A stretch of 64,000 bases of DNA from Todiramphus chloris collaris (taxonomy: Eukaryota; Chordata; Aves; Coraciiformes; Alcedinidae): the NCBI GenBank assembly GCA_025345505.1, contig JANVCC010000011.1, positions 6,822,767 to 6,886,766 of the forward strand, read 5' to 3'. The translations under genes were made by a program, and so were the position numbers. Under the pieces are notes generated by a model. It did no database searches, was not told the DNA's origin, and saw nothing but the letters and a program-made list of their open reading frames with translations. Below, piece after piece: positions 1 through 13,600 of this stretch (position 1 is its first letter; every line of letters begins with the position of its first letter).

Positions 1-437
1 CTGTTATTCCTATTCCTCATCTTTGCCTGAAAGCCCCTTAATTTCAAAATTATAAGCATTCGGAGGGGAGGGGGTTGCAGTTCCATTCCAAGGGGGGATC
101 TTGCCTTCCTTGGCAGACACCTGTCTTTTCAAACCAAGACACTTAATTACAGAGACTGCTGTTCTATGTTAAACAGGAGTTGTCACAGGACAGCATAAGC
201 TCCCACAGGACCGTCCAAGCACTCTGATCGAAGTAGGTAAACATGAATTTTGCCCAAGAATGAGGATAAAGGCATTTTCAAAATAAAATAAAAATAGTTT
301 AAATATTTTATTTTAATCAAAAGCTGGAAAACTTTGAACAAGTTTTCTACTGAAACATTTTGAAAGATATTTTAGTAAAGGAAAAAGTTTTAAATGGCAA
401 ATAAATGAAATCCCAAAGTAAGTTCTCCCCTTAGAAC

Positions 438-723
438 CTTGGGGGACAGATTTTTTAGAAGGGCCTGTTCCAACAGGACAAGGGGTGATGGTTTTAGCCT
501 AAAAGAGGGAAAATTCAAACTAGATGTAAGGAATACATTTTTCACAATGAGGGTGATGAAACACTGGCCCAGGCTGCCCAGAAGCCTCATTCCTGGAAAC
601 ATTCCAGGTCAGGTTGGACAGGGCTCTGAGCAACCTAATCTAGTTAAAGATGTTCCTGTTCACTGCAGTGGGGGTAGACTTTAAAGGTTCCTTCCAACAC
701 AAACTGTTCTATGATTCTATGAA
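438..723 (+). mobile_element. CR1 LINE, 3' end fragment
   Basis: This is a 5'-truncated CR1 non-LTR retrotransposon. It aligns by eye throughout with the reverse complement of the copy at 10.1 kb. It covers the last part of ORF2 (the 'tggcccaggctgccc' region), the 3' UTR block ending 'tttaaaggttccttccaa', and a terminal ATTCTATG-type tail at about 709-723. It has no coding capacity of its own. Its divergence from the typical avian 3' end suggests an old insertion. Confidence 0.93.
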
Positions 724-3700
724 TTGAACAGCTGTTTTTAGCTGCTCATATTGAAAAAGACATTGGGTCGACCACTTGTCCAGCACTACCAGCCCTACTG
801 GAAAAGCTGACTAGTAATTTTCAGCTGATTCCCAACTTCTAAGTAAGCTTCAGGACAAAAGAGCTTACTTCTTTGCACTCTACCACAAATCAACAGAGAC
901 CCAACAAAAAGAATCCCAGGTCAAATTCCATGGATGCAAGTGAGGTGAATTATGAAAACTGTAACACAGGCCCCAACTATAGTCTGAAAGAAAAAAACCC
1001 AAAACACTCAAACCAGAAAACTCAACTACAGTGATAACAAATAGCCAAGACAGACGAAACTGCACAGACCCATCAGGCTTTCTCCAGAAGACTGGAAGCA
1101 CATGCCAGGAGGCACATGCCTTAGGTACCTGGGGTGCAAAAGTTGCCAGATTAAATTTACACATACTGCAGTCAGGAAATAAATGTATTTCAGACACAAA
1201 GCTGAGGAACATTTTACCAGAGCTGCACCTGTCCAGACAGCAGATGAGAATTACTGGTCATACCAGTCCCCAGAGGTTTCTTTATGGGCACACCATCACT
1301 CTGAGGACCAGACTGAAGGCTAAGTCCACAGCTACCCTGACTCCCATCCTGCCCTTAGGTCATCTCCAGCACTGTAGTTGAAAGAAGGGCCAAGGCTTTC
1401 CATCTCCGTATTTCCCCGTCAGCAACTGTTTTTCCTTGGTTCTGTGTTTCATTCTGATTTTCTTTCTTTGCAGAACCAAGGTTCAGTGTGAGATACTCAG
1501 CCCAGCTCAGAGGTACTCCTCAGTGAAGCAGATGAGTGCCCAGTAAGACAAAGCAGATGAACTGGGAGTATAAATGAATTTTAAGGTCTGCTCCTGCAGC
1601 TCCACAGGGCATCCTAGGGAGTTTATGCTGAGGCTCTGAGGATGAACCTGCTGGTTTTGCATTCGTTCCCTTAACAGCTACTAGTGAATCCTCAAAGTTC
1701 ACTATGCAGAGGATGACTTCAAAATGTGTGTAAACTCTGAGTCCAGCCTGTGGCATCACATCCACGATCAGAGCAGATTATCACATCAGACAGATAAGGA
1801 CTTTGTTTTTTAAAAACAAACCAAATATGTAGAAGTGGTTGTAAAGACCCCAAGGCTTATCTCTACAGCTTTACCATCACTGTGCTGTTTACTCTTTCAC
1901 AGAGCTATTCTATCATGTCAATTTATTAAGTATGTGTTGAGGCTATGGAATATGTGCTTAGGCGATGCACTTGAAATTGCAGATTCAGTTTATGGAAGTA
2001 ATTTCCATCGCAGAGCTGTACTCTAGACATTGCTTTAGAATTCTTATTCTCTTATGAAATGAGAAAATTGACTTCATATAACTACTTTCAAATTAATTTT
2101 CTAGCTCTATTCCATTCTAGCTCTATCCATCTATTCTAGGGCTTTTCACCATGAAGTCTCCATTCTACTTTCAAATTTTCCACCCATTTCCCATGAGAAC
2201 TCAAGCAACTGGTTGAGAACTAATTACTTTTGAAAGATTCATTGATTTTAGATGTGCTAATTTCTGGTGATCGTCTTCTGTGGCGTTGGGGGATATTTTT
2301 TGCTTGTTTGTTGATTTTTACCTTTGGTGCGACTCAAAACTAATCTGCTTCAAAGGGAATTCACATTTCTTGACTCTTAGTGTTATTCTCTTGCCCAAAC
2401 ACACTGGAAAAAAATAGTGTTGAGATTCAGAAGGTCATGAACATCTGAGCACTACTAATGTATTACATAAAGCAGAGAACTTGATAATAAAGAAGATATA
2501 TCCACCCTATCTAATTAGCTTTAGTAATTGGTCACTAAATCTGAGAAATTGATTTAGTCTAGTACATGTTGTTCTACTGCAGAGACTTCATCCCACCACC
2601 ATAAGGCCTTCATCAGTAATGCCTTCATCCCATCAACACCTCAGGTGCTGAGATTCCCTAGAAGTCCCTCTTATGAAGTTGCTGGAAATCGTATTTCTCC
2701 TGAGGGGACAGACAAATCTGCAGTTATTCACAGTCTCTTCTAATAGAAGAGCAAGAAGGCATCAAACACCACCATCAAACTGCAGGTTCAAAATAAAGAG
2801 AGGTATTTTTTCATACAGTACTCAGTCATCTTCACGAATTCCTTGCTTTGTATGTTACTTCTTTTGAATATAGAGTTTGAAAGCATTTAACAAACGGGGG
2901 GAGGGGGACTTTTGAAGGTTGTTAAATGCAATGACTTAAGCTAGTAGGTCCCAGAGCCGCAAACTGCCAGTGGCAGGAAGTGCTGTCGCTGTCTCCTTGC
3001 CCATCCCCATTTTTCCCTCAGCATATGCTGTTGACCACTGTGAGAACAGGACGCTATAATAAATGTTCTGGTCTAATTAAAGCCATGTAGACATATCCAA
3101 GCAGTAAAATTATCCAGCTACCTGAGATACAAGGGAAGGTAGGATATGAAGAGCCATATGGTTGGCAGAATACAAAGAAACACCAAATTAGTTGAAGTTT
3201 CTCATGTTTTTTTCATACTGTTTCATGCTGTGGGGTTCTCCACAGGCATCTTTAGCACTGGTGCTCCAAAGCCAATTCATCACAGAGCTGAGGAGTGTGC
3301 CAGAGGATCTTACCACACAGTTTGTGCAGAAACCAAAATTCTGCAACTACCAAGTAGTGGCTTGTAACAAGATCCCCTAAAAAGGCAAAAATACGTTCTA
3401 ATAGTTTATATAGCACTGAAACAGCATCAGGAACAACTCAAGTAGCTGAACATCATGGGACTGATTCTTAACACCAGCACAAGATTGCACTTTCTCTACA
3501 GTAACCTTCGCACTGAGGTGGTTATTATTCACGAGGGAATTGGATTTCTTAATGGCAGAGGACTAAGAATGAAGTAGTGGAATCTCTGAGATTTCTTCAC
3601 TTTCAAATTCTTCCTTTCCAAGCTGTTGAAGAGGGGAAAACAAATCAGGGGGTGGGTGGAGAGAGGACAGCAGAGAGTCAGCTTGACCAGCCAAACCCTG

Positions 3701-6700
3701 CTGACAGGGCCAAGTATCATCTAGCGCCAGTTATTGGCCAAAAAGCCCTGTACGGACTCAAGTGTGTTCTGTAATTGAGACATGTATTTCCAGACACCAC
3801 AGCTAGGCAAAAGTGCTGAAATAAGCTTAAACACGTTATAGGTAGTGCTATAGAAATGGCACCCCTGGCACAGTGGAACATGTGTGAATGGCTTTAGATG
3901 AACAGGCTGTGAAGTAACAGACGAAAGAGCGCTTTTGCAATTTGAAACTGTTTGTATTTAACACCACTGTTAACCTAAGGCTGTTCAGAAGGAAATTTCA
4001 ATCTCTAGAAAGCAAGATTAAAAAGAGATACATCATCCAGAGTTTTTTTTTCCTATATGTACACACACAGAAAACTCCTAAATAGATCAGGATGTCTCTC
4101 AAATTTCTGCATGTGGGGGAACTCTGACCATGAAAGGTCTTTTACAGAACAGAGACTGACTATGTGAACTGTCATTAAAAAGACTAGCAAAGCACAAACA
4201 TCCTCTCGAGCAACAGTGTTAAAACCCACCACATGCAGTCTTTAACATGTTTACACGTAGCCAGCTAACAGCACTTACAGGATTTATGCATGTTTCCCTT
4301 GGATAAACAGTCAAGACAAAAGCAATGTCTCACAAGTTTGTGAAGATGAGGGGCCTCTTGAGAGATGCTTAATATATTCAAGAACCGAATGCCTTTCTGA
4401 AGTGATGAAGCATAGCACAGAGAAAGTGTCTGCTGTTCTGTCAGATCCCCATCCCCATTCCAGATCTGTCTGAAACTCCACACTAACACCTGACAACATT
4501 TCTGAACAGAGTCTTGCTAAGCATCAAGACAGCAGGCTGTTCTTGGTGTTTAGTGAACGTGAGATCTGTCTGCGACCAAAAAAAAACCCCACTCAAAACA
4601 TATTTTCCCCTTTTATATAGAAACACATCCTTTATTTGTATAAAGGAGACTTGATGACACTTTACAAATGAGCAGAGCCCCTTCAGGGCTCACAGATGCA
4701 AGAAATCCTTTCAAAATACAAACACCCACATAGAAGGGGTTGCACCACAACACAGATGAGGGTCCTTTGAGCTTGTGAACTGCTATGGTGGTAAAGCTTT
4801 ATGTTCAGGCATGAACATGTGCTTTAGGGCAAAATGTGTGTCACAAGGCCTCGAAGATAATAGTCCAGTTTGATTGTCTGTCCTAGCTGAAGTTGATTGT
4901 CTCTGTTGTGAGGTGGGCAAGTCTCTATTGTGTCCACATAAAGCATGAAGGACTGAGCTTCAACAACTGATGAAGGGACAACCGTGAAACAAGACAGACC
5001 TAACTTTCCAAACTCCCTCTGAACTTGGCTCCTTAACTCCAGAACACTAATTACCTGATTACTGAACACCATCCAAGATACCTCCCTTGACAAGCATAAT
5101 TTTTGGAAGGCTAATGAACTACTGATTGAAACACAAGTCATTGCTTTTTTTTCTGGGACTGAGGAAGTACTACTTCTTTTAAGTCCATCGGACTATTTGC
5201 CTCGTATTTGGGACCTCTTCCATTCATATCTCTCAATGGAAACCTTTTCTACTACCTTCAATCACACAAACCTTATAGGTGTTGCAGGTAGGAGGGCATT
5301 TCCACCAACTGACCAAAAAAAGCCAAGAGTACTAGGAATCACCAGAAACTGTGGCATTCTAACCAACTCTATTCCAGAGAACAGGTCTCTAGTACTTCAT
5401 TCTCTAAAAGAGCTGCCCACTGCAGATGAGAAGCAGTGAGTGACATACCATGAACTATAACTAGTTAGTGCAAATCAACTAAGAACCCAAGATCTAAAGG
5501 ATGTTATTATGTAATTAAATATTTGAAATAATAAAGTTTGGAAACTAAAAAAGATCAGTGTAGCTGTATAAAGTTATCTGCAGTTACTTTCTCAGCTTTC
5601 ATACTAATAATAATCATTGTGAAAAACTAAATCCACAAGAAAAGTCCTGGGGCAATGAACAACTTTCCACTTGGAAACACTTAGTAAATGCATTAAATGA
5701 ATTATGCTGGATTAAGCATATGCCTTGCCATTCTCACCATCAGAATTATAAACTCCTGGTGTATGTCAATCATTCCCACTGAGCTTGGCTACGCCAATCC
5801 ATACAGTCAGGGGGAAAAAAAAAAGAAAAAGGACAAGCTTTTAAGGTCACATATTCTTCTTCAAATACTGGAAATTTTTGTTTACTCTAGACCACATAAC
5901 CAAGCTATAATTTGTGGATTTAGTGCCGCATGATTCACCAACATTGAGGTAGCCCACAAGAAATATAATTTTCAAAGAATTCCTTAAAAATGTGGGTGGG
6001 AAATCCCTCTTCCTTGCACAAGGGGTCTTCAATTCTTTGCCTCTGCTGTAAACTACAGTAAAAATCAGTAAGCAGCTGTCATACAGACCACACAGGATTT
6101 ACATGGAAAAGGTGCAGGCAGAGAGGTCTGGGGAAGCAGAGATGTACTGAACCTCAAAGGAGTCAGCGTACTTTTCCATATTCTAAGATTTCAGCCACCA
6201 CTTTGTAAGTCTTACTAAAGCACGAGGCTGTCACACACATGTAAAGAGAGTAATCTACAATTTTCCAATCCTATTCCATAGCAACAGAAATAGACGTTAA
6301 CAGCACAACTGAGGTACATCATCAAGAACAGTAAGGGAATGTGAAGTGCATTTACATATTGTGCATTTTAAGAATAGCATTAAACATAGATTCTGCTCAA
6401 AAAAGAAATTCTGCTTCTGTCCAGAAGGGGTTTGTATGGGGATTCGTACACCAGTCCCTAAGCAGAAAGCAGAAGAAATTAGACCCCTGGGGTCATCACC
6501 GAGGAAAAAAGACAACAAATAACACAAACAAAACAAAACAAGCAAACATGAAAACACAACACTGCATCCCCACCTCACCCCCCAAAAACCAAAACAGTAT
6601 GAATGAAAAGTCTTCCTAGCTGAAAAAATGGAAATATTAAGGTGATATAAGACTACAGGCAAGCTGTAAAGCAGTGGCACAACTAAACCCCTAGTCTGTA

Positions 6701-9700
6701 TTTTGAGATTTAAAGAAAACTTCTAGCAAAAACTAAACTCTACTTTTGTTAATATTGAAAGCAGAATTGCAATTTCACATCACATGACAAAATAACTGTA
6801 GGGGGATAAATAAATAAACAAACAACAGCTGCTAGTTATGAAAAGCTGTAACTACCAATACTATATTATAACTGAAAACCTATGATGTCTCTCATCAAAA
6901 CTTCTGCAGCAGTCAGGCCAATTTATAGGACTGGTGATTCCTGGATTGGCCATCTGGGAGTTGCGATGGGTCTTGCACCATGTCCAGTAAGCAGACCCAC
7001 TGTTTTGAAGGGTAAGAGTTTAGTAGTGTGCATGCAGACCTTGCAGCTGGCCTCAGTGGCAAAGAATAGGCGTGGATACGTATAATCTGTTAGTACACAT
7101 ACTGTCTATATCTGATGTACATAAGTTTGGGTTTCTTGAGCTTTTACATTGGCAGGAATTCAGTACAACACAACACTCAAAGTAGCCTCATTCACAGAAA
7201 AGTGTTGACTGAAGAGTTCCCATGAGACAGGAATGAAGTCGAGCTCTAAAGCCTGTATTAAGAGACCATACCCAGATTATGAATGCAAACATTTAATTAC
7301 GGCACTGAGAATAGCTCACTTGACAAAACAGCTCTTCAGCTGTGGTTTTAAATGAGTGTCAGGATGTACTTGTCAATTAAGAGTCCAAGGAAGTTTGCTA
7401 GTGATCACAAGACAGTTCAGATCTAGCAGATGACCTGGATGTTGAGATGGGCAATATATCATATTTAACTGTAGAGGTCAATCTACAACCTTCTAGGATA
7501 TTACACACACACACACTCACAATAACTATTTTCACAAAGTTCTTGTGGAAATAGCAGCCACATGTTATTGTCTACAATTCCTACCCTTTATAATTGTTAC
7601 ATACATAACATACTACAAATAAGGGGTTACAAACATCTCATTTAATACCATCATACCACCAAAAACCGATATCAGATGAAGCACAGTGAACAGGTATTTC
7701 TAATGGAAAATCTTCAATTCAAATCAAATACCTTCTAAAGTGTTTCTAGACGTAACAGAAGGCTTGGTAAACTGAGCTTATATGCTATATGCTTGTATCA
7801 AATGAATGAATGCATTTGTGGCAAAAAGTATCTGGATTAAAAAATGATTTCTCTATTCTTCCCTTGGTAGCTGAACAGGTTGCCAAAGGAACAGAAAAAA
7901 ACATAAATAAATAAAAATCACACATCTTAAACTTGACTGTAAATTCTCACCACTTTTTAAGTGCTCAAAGGGCAAGAGAGTCATCTGTGCTCATTCTGCC
8001 TTTGTTTTCCTGAGCTGTATCAGTGAAGTTTAAAAGAACGATCCTCTCCTTAACTCCAAGGTGGCACAAGACACCTGTATCTGTCCTAATGTGTTGGAAA
8101 CTTGAACTGCTGCTGAGAGAAAACGGAGAGGCAAAGTACACTGTACTGCAGCTATAGGGTATTTTATAGCTATCAGTGGTGTCATGCAGACTTCACTCCC
8201 CCACAGTATAGGATCAAATTTTTGTTTTTATTAATTTTGAGAGGTTTACTTCTGCTTAAAGAGGTAGAACAATAAACTAATTGGAAACAAATATTTTGTA
8301 CAAGATTTCAGAAAGAGAAATACTGTCTATTTTTACAATGTTTTCTAAAAAGCCAGGTTCAAGGCCCATTTCACCACTTGTCCATCCTATTCCCCCTCAA
8401 AAGCCCTCTAAAGAGTTATTACCAGGATGATCAGACTGCTATGACTAAAGAAAGGAGTGAAGTACAATCTGTGCTTTACAGTAGACTCAAGCATATGTCT
8501 ATCTGCTGTGGGGCAGCAAATCACTATGAGGTTCAAGATGCCTCTCTCACATCTCTTTTACAGTGATCAAATGCCAACAGACAAGACCACACGTTTCCTT
8601 CTGAAAAGGTCTGCACCAGGGTCTTTCGGTTTCACAAACAAGCTGAAGGTGGGCAGCTTACCAGGACAAATGGACAGACAGAACCAGGAACTGGGTTCTT
8701 CTAAGCTGGCCCAAGTACAGTATAGACACAGGCAATACATGAAACTGCTTTTGCTATTATTCTTTATTTTATAGTAGGACAGAGATTTTGCTTCTCATCT
8801 CCTTATCTTGTACTCCTGATAGTAAAAAATGTCTCACTGTTTTATTAAAATCCCTTTCTGACACATATGCCATATTCAAAATAAGGTTATATTAATAGTA
8901 TGAAATGTGTCACACTTTTCTCAAAAGTTCTACAGATTATCCACAGAAAGCAGCTTCAGGCTTGAAGCTACTTCCCAAGCACTTCTATGCATGATCTACA
9001 CCTAATATTTATAAAAGGAGAGCTCTAAAAGAGATGGTTTGTGCAAATACATGAATATCATTCTATCCAAAGCACTTGAAAGCTATTATTGCTTCACAGA
9101 AGTGTTAATTATAAAATCCAGAAGTGCATAAAATAACACATTAATACAAAGTAGATGAACATATCATTTTTCCATCACTCGAATACAAGAACTGAAGCAT
9201 GGAATAACTGCTGACAACACCAGAAGTTAACTGATGCCCACCTTAACAAATTGGTTACATGACAAGACATATTTAGTCTCTTAAATCCAGTGTTTAACAG
9301 AAGATAAGGATATGACTTTGAACATTCTTTAAAAGTTATCATATGCTGAGAGGTCAGAGCGATTTTAGCATGATGCAGATGTTTTGCAGATGGCAGTAGC
9401 AATGCCTCTTCCTTCAGGAGAATCAGAAGGTTTTCATTTCAGAGAACAGCAGGGGTGAATTAGGACTTAGAATAAAGAGGACAGATTCTGCCAAAAATCA
9501 TGATCTAGGCACACGCACGTACTTGCCTATGGCAGGGGGGGGGGAAAGTCCTTTCAGACATTTCATGTAAAGTTCTACTTTGATGAGTATCCAAACTATA
9601 CTAGAGTTGCTCAAACCCTTTACTGTTGAGGGATGTATATTTTGTAGCTATCAAAAAAATCGTACTTCAGACTAAAATGTTGTGATAACGTGCAGAATGG

Positions 9701-10039
9701 GGTGCCTCTGCAGTTGCACATTTTAAATTAGCTCCCTATTACATGTAAGTTTATACAATCAAGTACCTCCCTATTCCATTAGGCTGGCCTCAGTCAAAAT
9801 TTCTGCACAAAAGTTGCCCTGATACTTCTCCAAGCCTTTTTCTCTCCAGACAAAGGAAAGCAGTTCTGCAAAGCTTGAGGTTACCTGAATAACTTAGACA
9901 TTTAAAAAAAAAAAAAAGTATTTCATTTTTTTCCAAAAGCCAACAGCTTCTAAACTATATTTATGTTGGACCAGCATTGCTAAGACTCAGCATGAAGCAA
10001 AAATTCTGGGTTATTTTTATCCTCACTGAAAATCCATGC

Positions 10040-10079
10040 CTTGGAGTATCTTTTACACACTTGGAGTATCTTTTATGCA
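10040..10079. repeat. 20-bp tandem duplication
   Basis: Two adjacent copies of cttggagtatcttttacaca; the second has TGCA in place of CACA at its end. It sits about 60 bp from a CR1 fragment. Confidence 0.9.
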
Positions 10080-10140
10080 CTTTCATATTATTCATAAATC
10101 TTACTACTGTTGAATTTTCCCACCAGATCTCAGAATTTAT

Positions 10141-10626
10141 CATAGAATCATAGCATGTTTTGGGTTAGAAGGGACCTTTAAAGGTCATCCAGTCCAACTC
10201 CCCTGCAGTGAGAAGGGACATCTTCAACTAGATCATATTGCTCAGAGCTCCATCTAACCTGACCTGGAATGTTTCCAGGGGTAGGACACTGACCACCACT
10301 TTGGGCAGCCTGGGCCAGTGCTTCAACACGTGTAGTGTAAAAAATTTATTCCTTAGATCTAGACTAAATCTCCCCTCTTTTAGTTTAAAACTTACCCATT
10401 GTCCTGTCACAACAGACCTTTCTAGAAAGATTGTCCCCATCTTTTATATAGCCCTCTTTTAAGGACTGAAAGGCCACAATAAGGTCTCCATGGAGCCTTC
10501 TCTTCTCCAGGCTGAACAGATCCAACTCTCTCAGCCTTTCTTCACAGGAAAGGTGTTCCAACCCTCTGATCATATTCATGGCCCTCCTCTGGAACCACTC
10601 CAGCAGGTTCATATCTTTCTTGTGCA
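10141..10626 (-). mobile_element. CR1 LINE, 3' fragment (about 485 bp)
   Basis: The fragment opens on the plus strand with 'catagaatcatag', the inverted CR1 tail, followed by 'agaagggacctttaaaggtc', the standard 3' UTR of avian CR1. The minus strand then reads back into the C-terminal part of ORF2. A translated open frame of up to 95 codons (to about 10672) includes the RxEWFQRRAMNMIRGLEHL-like segment typical of CR1. It is 5'-truncated like nearly all CR1 copies and not functional. Confidence 0.95.
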
Positions 10627-13600
10627 TCATCCTGAACCTGCTAACAGGTAGAAGTCTTTTCATACATATCAATGAAATAGGACTCCACTTTCAGACTGTG
10701 GTAAGCACCACATCTAAGGACCTGTAGGATCAAAACCCAAACAACATTGCTAATCTCAGTTTTCTTTTCAAGGAATGCCCAGATTTTTTGCTTGCAAAGG
10801 TACTTGGTATGTAGAAGCGAGACAAAGGTTACTGTGGCAGTGGGGTTTTATTCCTTTTGGCACACCTTACAGACAATCCTCATTATGCTCTTTGTAACTG
10901 CTACACTTTACTTGTTTTGCTTAACAAACCTAGGAATGAGGGAGCTGGGACAAGGGAACTGTAAACCAGAATAGCAAACGTTATCAGAATATGTACTTTT
11001 GCATCAAGACAAAGTGAACCAAAATTTAACAACTATCTGGGGAGAAGAAAGGTTTGCTCTCTGTGGCTTAGAGGCAGAGTCTGGCTCCAAACACCCTTAA
11101 TATGCCTACCTAATCAATCATACTTTAATCAAACTGTACAGTTACTGCATAGTGCATGGGAATAATAGGTCAAACTCCTACAATAGCATTAAAGAATGTA
11201 GGATCTAACCCCACTACTAATACAAGGGTCTGTCATACTTCAGGACCTTCCTTTCCTTTCATCCACTACTCTTTTGCTCCTCCTCAAATTAAAGAACAAA
11301 GTGATTAAATGAAAACTCCCATGTGACCTCAGCAGTGAAATGCTGAGAGCAAATCTATACATTCAGAGGGTTTAACACTCCAAGTGGCTGTGTCACTTCA
11401 TGAGGTATTTATTTATTGTTTTACTTCCCATTTACTTAATAAAGTAAATGCTAACTGAAGACATTATGTGCTGTCTGAACCTCATCCTGCAAGTTCATTT
11501 AATCTCTGCTGTTGCTATCCTTCTGTCTGGTTCTCAATAATACAGATATATGACTGTTTTTTAATTTCACTTCTCTGCCCTCTGAACACAGAGCAGAAGT
11601 CCATCACCATTTGTTTACAACCCAGCTGTGCTCCTATACAGCCACTCCTCAGATAGGCTTTGGCTAGAAGACACTCAATCCTATAGCAGTGGGACACTAA
11701 ATCAAAAACCTATGCCCCAGTTCAGGAAAATGCTTAAACAATATGAATCCAATAAGGCTATAACTCTGAATATGTTATTGCAAAGGGCTGTAACTACTCA
11801 TTTGTTTCCCATCAAATTCAATCTGCTTTGGATCTAGTCCTAGACATTTGCTGGAAGGTGTCATTGAATAAAATGAGAGGAAAGTCAGGCTAATAATCTC
11901 TCTGTTTCTAAGAAATCACTGGTTGTATCTTCTGTCCAATCATCTGCTTAAGCTGAAGCCACAGGAGGACCACGCATCACACCCAGATCTCTGGCTCACA
12001 TGTTAAGTATTTACCCTGTTGTGGTTCTCTCTTTGAGTTATTACTTTAATAATGTAGGCAAGGCAATTACCCCAAGTTTACAGGTATTGGCATCTGTACC
12101 ATAGAGTGTGACTGGAAGTTCTGAACTGTTACATAATAAAACCAGAAATTTAAAGTGATTAACTAAGCATAATAAAGGAAAAAATGAAGCGAGCTCTGGT
12201 AAACAGCAGTAAAAAGTCCCAAACACCTCCCTAGCACAGCTGCTTATTAGTGCTTGCTTCCTTTGCACACAGATTTAGGGAAATATTTCACAAAATGCTT
12301 TTCATTTTATAAACCAATGCATATTTGATGGCATGTATGGGACACAGCAGGTGATATATCACATGTGTTTCTAACAGGCTGCGGTTGAGATCATTGTTTG
12401 TAAAGATAAAAGATGATACGATAACACAACTGACTAAACAGGTATGCTGGCTGAATGGTTAGGGAATTCATTTGGAGCGACTCATGTTCACCTACGTGGT
12501 CTACCACAAACGTCCCATATTACCACAGCCAAGACAAATTCAGTTCCCCGCTGAAGTGAGAATATTTCCCGATCTCAGAAGAGTGCTCTAAAACTAAGCA
12601 TGAAATATGCCAGCATGATGCCCATGACTGCCCCATCCTTTTTCAAAGGCCTATCAGTAATTCAGAAACTTCCCTCCATAACTATTTGGTAAGAAACACA
12701 ATGGAGCTCAAACGTGTTAGATGTAACACAGCAAGTGTGTTGGTACTCCAGCGGCTTAAACATCAGTGCCTGAATGAATCTCATTGAAGAAAAGCAGAAG
12801 CTGAATGATACATGCCTTGAAAGTCATATTATGTGCTGAATGCCTCCAAGAATTAGGAATAAGAAACAATAAACCACAAGTATTTCTCCCAGTTACGTTG
12901 TTTTCTTTTCCTTTTTTTTTCCAAGTCTTGATGTTCAAACTCAACAGTTACTGTACTTTGCCAGAATCTGGCAACCACAACCAGGGATGATGTGTCTAAC
13001 CACATTCTCACTAGACTGAAAAAGTAATGCGTCTCTGTTTAAGGCTCAAGGTGGAGAAATCTCTGAACCTAAGTGGTGTATTCTAGAAAACAAATACATT
13101 TCTAAATTTGTAGAGCAATAAGTAAGCACCTTTATAACTTTTAGTATCTCTTTTCTTTACCTTGTATTTCTCAGGTGAATTACCAAACATGTATATAGAT
13201 GTTCTCTCTAAAGGATGAGCTTTGAGATCTACTCTTTCACATACTGGTATCTCAAGGCATGCCCTCTGTTTCCACCTACATCCTTTCTTGAAGAATAATG
13301 TAAAGGATTTAGGCCATTGCCCCAGGATTTCTGAAAGCCGAGAAGCTGACTCATAGCTACAGTTGTATTTACAGAGTTAATCTGCGAGTGGACAACAAAT
13401 CCGATGCATCCAAAAGATGATCAGCTTTTGCAGGTATATAGTCTACACACAAAGCAGATGCTGGATGCCCAGATGTCCCAGATATACGTTCATCCCATCC
13501 AGAATGGAGATGAGGACTATCTGCAATGCACAAAGTAACATGCATTCACTGGGCACACTGCAGATCTGAAAACTTTTACATACTAGGGGCTCCTCTGCCC